Below are positions 10,599-19,282 of a DNA stretch of 36,216 nt, piece by piece. The stretch is from the NCBI GenBank assembly GCA_003427395.1, contig BFEA01000198.1:2181166-2217381 (forward strand). The letters are read 5' to 3'. Within the stretch, counting starts at the first letter, position 1, and each line of letters begins with the position of its first letter. A model generated the notes under the pieces. The model was not told the DNA's origin, did no database searches, and saw only the letters and a program-made list of their open reading frames with translations. The DNA is from Chara braunii (taxonomy: Eukaryota > Streptophyta > Charophyceae > Charales > Characeae). The position numbers and the translations under genes were made by a program.

Positions 10599-12209
10599 TT
10601 ATAGTATTCCTCGTTGTTCCCCATAACCTGCTATGATCTCCATCCTCTTGACTTCCACATACCAAAGTCTACCTACATTCGTGCGCAAAGTCTTTGTGGT
10701 CTTCCAGTCCGATTGCTGCTCCTCCCAGAGATCTTCGATCCGTAGTACACCCCTTTCCACCCACGCTCTACCAAAACTTCCCTGACCCACTATCTGAAAG
10801 GGCGTCCCATCCGACTTCGTAATCCATTGATTTTCAAATAACGGTTGTCGCAACACTTCATCCTTGGTACGGGGTTCCCTTAGCAGACTTGGAGCGAGTG
10901 CTTTCCATGCCAATAGGACACCGTTCCAAAAAGCGGACTTGACCCTACGTCGTTGATAGGGGTCCATTGTCAACAAAAGCCATACGTCCTCCCCTCTGCT
11001 GAGGTTCCATTCCTTTGCGAAAATGTACTCAGCAAGGGCCACCCAGCTGCGACCTTCTGTGTCTATAGCTGCCTTCACTAGCCATTTACACAGTAAGGTT
11101 GCATTCTGGCGCTCCGGGTCCAAAAGGCCCAGTCCGCCTTCCTCCTTCATAGCCGATACCTTATCCCATGCCAACTTTGACATAAAACCTTGTTGTTCCT
11201 CTGCGTCGGGCTTCCAAATGAATCTGGCTGCTGATCTTCTGATGCCTTTTGCTGTTCCTTTATTCAGTTTCCTCACCGAACCAGCGTACCACAGCTGGGA
11301 GAAGACTGCTGCGTTAAGAACCAAGACTCTCCCAAAAAGCGACAGATCGTAGATGTCCTTCCAAGTCTGAATTCTCCGTTCCACCCGTTCCACCAAGATC
11401 CTATCTTGCACATCACCACAATCATTCAACGATACTTGGACTCCGAGGAATCTTTCGGAGCAGTCAGCAAGAATCTTCTTCATTCCCAAATCCACACTAA
11501 TCGAAAACTGGTTGGGTAAAAAATACACTGATTTTAGCCAATTTACCTGAGCCTCACATAGTTCGCAATATTCACCTAGTATCCTTCTTACGGTCGCCAG
11601 GGATTCTGCTGTATTCCAAGTTACTATCGTCAAGTCGTCTGCTAACGCACTGCCTTTAAACTGGATGTGACCACGCACTCTTAAACCTTCCACCTGTGGG
11701 TTCTTCCTGACGTTATTGAGCAGCACGTCCATTTGTAGGACAAACAATAGTGGCGCCAATGGGCAGCCTTGTCTCAGCGAGCGAGTCAGAGGGAATGCCG
11801 CTGAAATTTTTCCGTTAATCATAACTGAAGTTGTGGCGTGGAAGTACATTGCTTTCACCCATGTGCAGAATTGTGTGCCGATGCCCATATGCTTCAAAGT
11901 GGTTAGGACAAAAGCCCAACTCACGCGGTCGTAGGCTTTCTCCAAATCAAGGAGGAGAACCGCCATATCAAGATTTTCTTCTGCAATGATCTCCATTGCC
12001 TCCACGACACATACGATGTTTTCCAGAATAGATATGCCCTTAACGAAGGCCCCCTGATCCACTCCTACTAGATCCGGTAAATAATCCGCCAACCTGATGG
12101 CTAAAGTTTTTGCCAGCAGTTTGTAAGCCGTGTTTAGGAGAGTGAGGCGGACTTTTGGTGAAAGAGGATGACAGTTCCTGCCGAGCCGTTTGGTGCTACA
12201 TTGGCCCAA
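10599..12209 (-). pseudogene. LINE-B reverse transcriptase (ORF2, long fragment)
   Basis: The 536-codon open frame contains successive RT motifs of L1-type elements: LLNTAYKLLAKTLAIRL, DQGAFVKG, LLLDLEKAYDRVSW (first catalytic Asp), LRQGCPLAPLLF, and ALADDLTI (the catalytic DD pair is intact). The thumb and connection follow (FLGV, SLFGRVLVLNA), then LFENQW. The first codons (about 12209-12160) are out of frame with the endonuclease piece. The true RT N-terminus, immediately before LTLLNTAYK, is missing. After the stop at 10599 similarity continues in another frame to the LTR insertion at 10441. It probably cannot produce a full ORF2 protein. Confidence 0.85.
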
Positions 12210-12409
12210 ACAGCAAATTTGACAAAATGTAATTTCCTTAGGAATGCTGTTTGGATCTTCTTGTGTTCCTCACTGTTGGCAAGGTGAGTTTCGTGTAGGC
12301 ATGTTATGTCTTGGGGGGGTTGTCCAAACCAATCAATGGTTTCAGTCAGGTTTCTCCATTTGATTGGGTTATCTAGAATTGAGGCCAGCCCGTTGACATT
12401 CCATGACGG
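12160..12409 (-). pseudogene. LINE-B endonuclease N-terminal fragment
   Basis: A minus-strand frame beginning near 12409 carries SWNVNGL (the conserved Asn of the endonuclease), then TCLHETHL (the catalytic Glu block), and a GTVILFHQK stretch matching the SAGVAILF block about 100 residues into the domain. It then runs directly into RT sequence near 12160. Hence the remainder of the endonuclease and the linker to RT, roughly 1 kb in intact relatives, is deleted. Confidence 0.65.
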
Positions 12410-12509
12410 ATTCTCAAACTAATCCGCTCTGGACTACAAGCTTTTTTTCATATGCCACACGGCGAGATTGAAGAGGCGACCATAGACGCCGCCAGGCGGC
12501 GGCCCTTCG

Positions 12510-12547
<38 letters not shown>

Positions 12548-12659
12548 GCCCATATACAAAGCCACTATCCTGGTGGTGGTAAGAGAACCTAGTCCCCTAC
12601 TATCAAATATATACCTTAATGAACTCGACAACTTTAGAGAAACAACTATCCGTGAATAT
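12410..12659. repeat. Short LINE-B leader plus T32 tract
   Basis: Between the endonuclease start and the T run (12513-12544) lies a GC-rich hairpin-like stretch (CCGCCAGGCGGCGG). The T32 run could be the tail of another minus-strand retroposon whose body lies to the right. I could not find a target-site duplication for it. Confidence 0.55.
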
Positions 12660-13020
12660 AACAAGGTTCGAAGAGCAGACGCTTCGCGTCTGGATCCCGC
12701 TTCGCAGATGATTTTCTAGTAGCAGATGGACAATTCTGGTTGTTTTTTCTCTCTTTTAATGTCAACTTCCGTGGTGGGTTGGAATCTTTTCGGACTGCGT
12801 CCGGCCCAAGTATAAATTGAAATAGTAATATAAATAAATTAAATATAATCAAATAGAAAAAGAGAAAAATATTCATGAAAAGAAAAATAAAGAAAATAAT
12901 ATGAAAATAATATGAATATTCATATTATTTTTATATACAATAAAGAAAGAATCAACCATCTGGGGAGTTTTCCATTAGAGCGTAAGATGGTTACCTCCAC
13001 GGATCATCATAAACCATCTA
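12660..13020. other. AT-rich island with short GC hairpins
   Basis: About 150 bp (12815-12950) is almost pure A/T and sits next to compact hairpins such as CAGACGC-TTC-GCGTCTG near 12674 and GGACTGCGTCC near 12792. The composition is unlike the neighbours. Dispersed hairpins in AT-rich DNA are common in organelle genomes, so an organelle-derived insert is possible. I recognise no organelle gene in it. Confidence 0.3.
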
Positions 13021-13173
13021 TAAAACAACAAAAGTAGAGATAGGCAAGATAGTAAAAAATGCAAGGTTGGCCACATCTGTGTGGGTCAGCGCCAAGTGCC
13101 CACACACCCGTCTGCTGCCGAAGCGGCACACTTGCACATGTACATATGTGTACATATATATTTCATAGTTCAT

Positions 13174-13515
13174 AAAGGGATGGAGGGCAAAGGCCAGCTT
13201 ACCTAAGACAGAAGACTCCTCGAGCAAGAAGGCACCGACACAACCCTCCAAAGGTCCGAAAAAACTTGGAGAGCCTTCCGCATCGGCCCACAAAACCACA
13301 AACTCAATTACACGAAGACAACAAAAGCACGACAGCACTGGCACTACTTTCATCCCAAACCACCCATTCATGTCACTACCAAAGGGATGGAACGTATAAA
13401 GACAACTTACCTAAGACAGAAGAGTCCAGCAAGAAAGCACCGACCCAACCCCCCAAAGGTCCCAAAAAACTTGGAGAGCCTTCCGTGCCGCGGCCCCAAA
13501 ACGTACATTCCTCCC
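13174..13515. repeat. Diverged tandem duplication, offset about 207 bp
   Basis: The block AAAGGGATGG...CTTACCTAAGACAGAAGA...ACTTGGAGAGCCTTCC appears at 13174 and again at 13381, with substitutions and small indels. The minus-strand frames of the two copies encode similar peptides (EGSPSFxGPLxG...LLxxSSVLGKL), but nothing identifies a gene. Confidence 0.75.
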
Positions 13516-13671
13516 CTCCAAAAAATGTGTGGCCACCCATAGACATCCAAAAAGCCCATGCTCTAAAGAAGGGCAAAGAATTAGGCCGTGTATTATAAAC
13601 AAAACCAACAAAACATATCCAACCACAAAAAACGAGAATAGCTCGCTAGTACGAGCCCGGTCCTAGCCGCT

Positions 13672-14556
<885 letters not shown>

Positions 14557-15030
14557 ATGGAAGTTTTTTTTTCAAGCCCTCCTCCGCCCTCTCCCTCCCC
14601 GGTAGGTGCTAATTCTTCAAGCCCAACCAATTCAATTACCTGTCAAATCCGGACAGGACGTCCTTTCAGGCCTTTTTTTTGTCATTTTAGTATTACGGAG
14701 AACCCCGTAGCAGCCACATCCGTGCTCAAGCCTTCAACGAGGGAACAAACGGGAGCTGCACCCACCAGCAGGTGTGCAGCAGGTGCCATACCCCTGCTAC
14801 AGCAGGTGGGCGATACCGGCCAGGGGTCAGCCGGTAGCATCAGGACCGAGCTTCTTCAACGAGGGAACATGCGGGAGCTGCACCCACCAGCCGGTGTGCA
14901 GCAGGTGCGATACCTGCTACAGCAGCTGGGCGATACCAGCCAGGGGTCAGCCAGTAGCATCAGCACCGAGAGCTTCTTCGATGGGCCAGTCGATGTGCCT
15001 CCCCTTCAAGTTCTAACTAAAAAAAAATAA
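14557..15030 (+). repeat. 122-bp tandem duplication inside a 157-codon open frame
   Basis: A block starting CTTCAACGAGGGAACA occurs at 14732 and again at 14854, giving a 122-bp offset. The ATG-started frame across both copies encodes two versions of LLQQxGDTxQGSAxSIxTE. Because 122 is not a multiple of three, small indels are needed to keep this frame, and they are present in the second copy. No domain is recognised. Protein coding is possible but weakly supported. The frame ends in a poly(A)-rich stretch just after 15018. Confidence 0.5.
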
Positions 15031-15445
15031 AAAAAATAAAAAATGACGAGGCTCATTCAGCGAAGCAGCCATCCATGTTCAACAAGTCACTTCTAAATGA
15101 GATCGCTTCATCTGACAGGAGCCATTATACAGGGTTGCAGCCTGCAAAATTCCAAAGGAACAGCAGTGATTCTTAACTGTGAAACTGTTTTTCTGTTTTT
15201 TTCAGACAGACCCACTGTGCTTTTTCTTTTTTCGACAGACCCACACCATCATCCGATTGCGAGGGCTACCCAGTCTATACATAACCGCTCGTTCAGACAC
15301 CGAAGAGAGAACTTTGGGCCTCGCTCCACTACTCTCCAAATGTTCAAACCGAGACCAAAAAAAATCCTCCCCTATAAAATGGAAAGCTACACCGCCATGA
15401 TTTTTATCTTTGGTGCATGTCGCGAGTCCTGGAGCGAGGCCCTTA
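15031..15445. other. Unassigned sequence
   Basis: No recognisable gene. It contains homopolymer-rich T and A stretches and ends at the left target duplication of the next insert. Confidence 0.4.
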
Positions 15446-15450
15446 GACTG

Positions 15451-15495
<45 letters not shown>

Positions 15496-15577
15496 GGAAA
15501 AGCAACGACTCCATTATCATGAAAATCATGAGGCCGGGAATTCCTCACGAACAACCCGGAATGACGCCGGACTGTCT
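15446..15577 (-). mobile_element. Retroposed LINE 3' end with 8-bp target duplication
   Basis: GACTGTCT occurs at 15446-15453 and again at 15570-15577. Between them lie a T run of about 41 (15454-15494) and a 75-bp body. On the minus strand the body resembles the last part of the LINE-B 3' UTR (near 6658-6735), with shared CCGGGTTG, GTGAGG and CCCGGCCTC blocks in the same order before the poly(A). It is a severely 5'-truncated LINE insertion, or a SINE sharing that tail. Confidence 0.75.
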
Positions 15578-15673
15578 GGGACCATTACCCAGAATTGGTA
15601 TAAGGGTTTTACCCCAACAGCATTTGGCCACGCCAACAACAAAGTTCTCTCAAACAAAGAGTACTAACCCCCC

Positions 15674-15797
15674 AATCCAGTACCTTTCTCGGCCTTTTGG
15701 CTAAGGTCAAGTGTAGTATCTGTTCTGATCAGTCTAATATCTGATCCATGGTCCATCGGACCCCAAAAAACAAAAAAACAAAAAAAAAAAAAATCCA
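15674..15797 (+). pseudogene. U2 snRNA retropseudogene, 3'-truncated
   Basis: 15681-15764 matches the first 84 or so bases of U2 snRNA: TACCTTTCTCGGCC, TTTTGGCTAAG, and GTGTAGTATCTGTTCT, which contains the branch-point-pairing GTAGTA. Stem-loop IIa follows as GGTCCATCGGACC. It then changes abruptly to an A-rich tail (15765-15793). The Sm site and 3' half are missing. AATCCA flanks both sides (15674-15679 and 15792-15797), a short and uncertain duplication. I see no plant upstream sequence element, so it is probably not transcribed. Confidence 0.8.
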
Positions 15798-16593
15798 TCC
15801 CTAACCCAGAAGAATGCTGCGACCCCTTCCCTTCCCCAGGGGGACCCATCCCTGTCACACAGGGTGCCACCCCCGTGTACCACATAATGCTTTTGTTACG
15901 AAAAGAAAAAGAGGGGAAAAAAAAAACGTCAACGCTCCCCACGCCACATAAGAGGCCTCTCGCCACACCACTCATCAAATGTTTAAACAACAAAAGGATG
16001 CCGGGTGTATCTTTCCACAATCTGGCAGAAGAAAAATTACATTCTCCATTTTGTGCATTTGGTGAGTAGCGCAGCCGCCACAAAGATTAAAAAAAAAGAC
16101 TTATGGACTCCATTTATGGTATGTGGGCAAATGAACGTGAACAGCCAACGCTGCCTCCACATTTTTCTCGAGTGATTCATTAACCTCAATACAGTTTTGT
16201 CGTTTTCCTTGTTTGTTGATTACCTCCACTGAACATAATTTAATAATTATTTTCATTTTAATTATTACCCCCCAAACCCGGCCCTATGTGGGCAAGAGAA
16301 TTTGAGAAGGGCCCTCAATGCAGACAGAGTACCTACCATTCAGCAGGGCCCTCAATGCAGACGTTGCCCTCCCCCCACATTTTTCTCCTGTCGTTTCATG
16401 ACTTTAATCACACATTTTCATGACCCCACCCACCAACCCTGCCCATGTGTCCGAATGCTACACACACATTTCACTGTTTGTACCCCATGCAGCTGCACGA
16501 TACACACACGTAACTGTTAGTGCACAGACCACGCGTTCGAATCCTGATGGTATCGGGTAAACACAATGTGGCTTACAGAGCAATGTACCACCC
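15798..16593. other. Unassigned sequence between the two U2 copies
   Basis: No gene is recognised. GGGCCCTCAATGCAGAC is present twice (near 16309 and 16347). Sequences of ordinary composition separate the two inverted U2 fragments. Confidence 0.4.
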
Positions 16594-16757
16594 AACATTT
16601 CTTCTTCTTCTTTTTTTTTTTTTTTTCCCGAAGCCCAGAAAAATAATTTAATATCGTAGTGGCCCGATGGACCACGGATCAGATATTAAACTGATCAGAA
16701 CAGATACTACACTTAATCTTAGCCAAAAGGCCGTGAAAGGTATAACATTTCTTCTTC
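16594..16757 (-). pseudogene. U2 snRNA retropseudogene with 14-bp target duplication
   Basis: On the minus strand, 16743-16627 begins exactly at the U2 5' end (ATACCTTTC) and runs about 117 nt. It passes GTGTAGTATCTG, stem-loop IIa and the Sm-like ATTATTTTTC, then ends in a 16-base poly(A) (T run 16611-16626). AACATTTCTTCTTC flanks the insert perfectly at 16594-16607 and 16744-16757. An exact 5' end, a missing 3' half, a poly(A) tail and a target duplication together show LINE-type retroposition of a truncated or aberrantly polyadenylated U2 RNA. Confidence 0.9.
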
Positions 16758-17502
16758 CTCTTTTCCTCAGCTCCGCAAACTAATCCCAAAAATATCCAAA
16801 ATTTATTCGTGAGGCCCTCGTGGAACATCTCACAATTGCAATTTTTCGTACTTCCATTTTACAAATCCCATCATTTGGAACCAATTACACAGAAAAATGT
16901 TCACTATACGCTGAAAGTAGAACTATACACTACAAGTGAGGCAATCAAGTAAAGCAACTCCAAATCAACGGGCCCAGCTTCCCGCCCGACAGGAAAGGGG
17001 AGAGGTGCTGCTGGACTCACAGTGAGAGCAGAAGGCTTCGTACGACCCGCTCCTCTCCCCCCCCCCTCCCCCCCATGAAAGGTGCTGCCCCCATGAGGCA
17101 ATCAAGTAAAGCGACTCCAAATCAACGGGCCCAGCTTCCCGCCCGACATGAAAGGGGAGAGGTGACTCACAGTGAGAGCAGAAGGCTTCGTACTTGCAGC
17201 CGACCCGCTCCTCCCTCTCCCCCTCCTCCCTCCTACCCTGATAAGGCGAAACGACTCCCATATGCTGCATCGTCATGATCATCGGACATTCTTCGCCCCC
17301 TTTACTAAAACCCTATACTGGCTACACACTCAAAAGGTAGACCAACCATATGTTCACCTCTGTGACCATAACGGTGGCTGCAGTGCTGCCACGTGTCCGC
17401 AGCACCCGCATGCCGACACGTGCTCAACCGTATGTCCACCTCTGGGACCATAACGGATGCAGTGCTGCCACGTCTCCGCAGCACCCGCACGTCAACACGT
17501 GC
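16758..17502. repeat. Two neighbouring tandem duplications
   Basis: First pair: GAGGCAATCAAGTAAAGC at 16938 and at 17095 (157-bp offset), followed by the same GGGCCCAGCTTCCCGCC and C-rich blocks. Second pair: a unit of about 80 bp starting near 17346 and again near 17427, sharing GACCATAACGG, GCAGTGCTGCCACGT and CCGCAGCACCCGCA. No gene is recognised within or between them. 16758-16937 shows nothing identifiable. Confidence 0.75.
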
Positions 17503-17668
17503 TCTCGGTGTGTCGCATTCCTTCCACTAAACGTTTCTTTCCTAAAATAGTAAACTGCGAGGAAAAGCATACCAAAACCCCCGGCAACACCTCAGCGGGA
17601 GCTTCACATGCAATAATCCCGACATAGATAAGATCCGTCCCGACCAAAGAGAACTAGACCGCCACGTG
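17390..17668. promoter_or_regulatory. Cluster of four CACGTG (G-box) motifs
   Basis: CACGTG occurs at 17390, 17417, 17496 and 17663, several in ABRE-like contexts (CCACGTGTC, ACACGTGC). Further CCACGTC/GCACGTC variants lie between them. In plants such sites bind bZIP and bHLH factors. Part of the clustering comes from the local tandem duplication. No adjacent gene start can be assigned, so function is speculative. Confidence 0.3.
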
Positions 17669-18889
17669 TCGTGATCAGCAGCGGCCACGTCGGAGTCGGG
17701 GGAAAGCTGCTGCATGGGGGAAATCACAGGAACCCGCCTACACTGCAGCCTCCACAGAAAAATACTCCAGAAATATTCTATTACCTCGTCAGACTGGCCA
17801 GTCGCAGAAAAAACGGCGACCGCTCCAGCACACTCTCATGGGAGAGGAGACCTGACACGCCAACGAGGTTTTTCACTCGTTATCCGAAAGCAGCCCCGTA
17901 TCACTACACGACAAACCAAGAAAAACACTGCAAAGTGTACCCCACGAGAGAGAGGAGAAAAGAGCTTCAACCTCAGAACACCTGGAAAATGTACGCAACG
18001 AGAGAGAGGTGAAAAGAGCTCCACCTGCCGCCAACACTACGCCAAATCTGAGGAGCAACACATACTCTCACTACAGGACCTGTTCTCATCGTCGTAATCG
18101 GCTCGTCTTCCCCCGGCCTTTCCCGCCTCGGACTCAAATAATACCTGCTACCTGCTAGTGCCGCCTCAGACTCAAACTCAAATAATACCTGCTAGCACGT
18201 CCAGAAGCATCCAACGGCAATACAGGAGCACAAACTGATCCGTCTCCTTCCTCCTTTCCGTCTACTTCAGTTTGAACTAGAGACAGGATTGTCAGCTGTC
18301 TCTAGATGAATGGCAATACAGAGCACAAACTGATCCGTCTCCTTCCTTCTTTCCGTCCAGAAGCATCCAACGGCAATACAGAGCATCTAAGTTTGCTTCA
18401 GCTGACAATCACACCACCCGCCGACAATCCAGGCGCAAACTGAGATGCTTCCCGCGCCCCGCGCGAGAGACGAACCACAGTTTTGGTGCCATCCTTTCGT
18501 GATCGGAGCAACGTCACCCGCCTCTCCGGAAGAAGGAATACTTGCGCCGGAAGAATCCAAACAACAAACGATCTGCGGAAGAAACTGATCTCTGCTGGTG
18601 GCCAACGTGCCTCGTCGTCCGAACACACGCCAGCTTGCAACTTCTTATTCCCCTCGAGACAACACGACAAAACTGACCTCTCGCAGTCTCGTAAGACGGC
18701 CGATTAGGCCGGCAGCAAGCCGAAGAACAGACAATCAGACTTTCGCCGCCTCTTGACTGAGAAAATCGGTACGAGGCCCGTCTCCTCCGGAAGCGCGCTG
18801 CGAAAATCGTAGTCGTCTCTACAAGCCACTTGGACGCAACGTGGCTCATCCAGAGAGCTCCCTGCTTTCCCTCAACGCAACGGCCAACC

Positions 18890-18893
<4 letters not shown>
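17669..18893. other. Unassigned sequence downstream of 6PGDH
   Basis: Short imperfect repeats occur: CGAGAGAGAGG..AAAAGAGCT near 17945 and 17998, and AGCACAAACTGATCCGTCTCCTTCC near 18228 and 18318. Frames of up to about 125 codons exist on both strands, but none resembles a known protein and they overlap one another. Confidence 0.4.
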
Positions 18894-18945
<52 letters not shown>

Positions 18946-18989
18946 TCATTTCTTGCATACTGCATTTACCTAAACAATTGCCGAGCTTG

Positions 18990-19068
<79 letters not shown>

Positions 19069-19165
19069 ATCTATCTATCTATCTATCTCTCGTTTCATTT
19101 CTTGCATACTGCATTTACCTGGACGGAATTGCCGAGCTTGCTCCACTCCGCATGAAACAAACCGG

Positions 19166-19234
<69 letters not shown>

Positions 19235-19282
19235 GTTTGATTTCTTACATATTTACCTCTGATATTTACCTATGATATTTAC
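18894..19282. repeat. CT microsatellites alternating with copies of the 6PGDH gene end
   Basis: Three CT runs (about 18894-18941, 18991-19064 with ATCT repeats to 19087, and 19171-19229) alternate with a unit TCTCGTTTCATTTCTTGCAT..ATTTACCT..GACGGAATTGCCGAGCTTGCT. The units start near 18937, 19087 and 19228. The third runs into the real 6PGDH C-terminal codons. The second copies the last 12 or so codons with its stop triplet altered to CAG. The first keeps only the final few codons. On the gene strand these are duplicated pieces of the coding end plus 3' UTR. Confidence 0.8.

Larger units (their letters stand above)
6629..12409 (-). mobile_element. LINE-B, L1-type element split by a solo LTR
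   Basis: On the minus strand the element begins with an endonuclease N-terminus (SWNVNGL near 12409), continues with RT (12209-10599), is interrupted by an LTR (7769-10441), and resumes with the zf-RVT C-terminus (7768-6963). About 300 bp of 3' UTR and a poly(A) tail (T run ending at 6657) follow. The two halves map to consecutive parts of the ORF2 seen in LINE-C (22746-24056), and GGCC flanks the LTR on both sides. The copy is inactive: it has an internal deletion between endonuclease and RT, and frame changes near 10600. Confidence 0.8.

Noticed and set aside
16498-16555. B-box-like GTTCGAATCC with short complementary ends CGATAC/GTATCG
   Set aside because: The span of 58 nt is too short for a tRNA, there is no A box or D arm, and the T stem does not pair.
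18841-19262. Ser/Leu-rich plus-strand frames of about 100 codons
   Set aside because: They are translations of CT microsatellites. The real signal there is the duplicated end of 6PGDH on the other strand.
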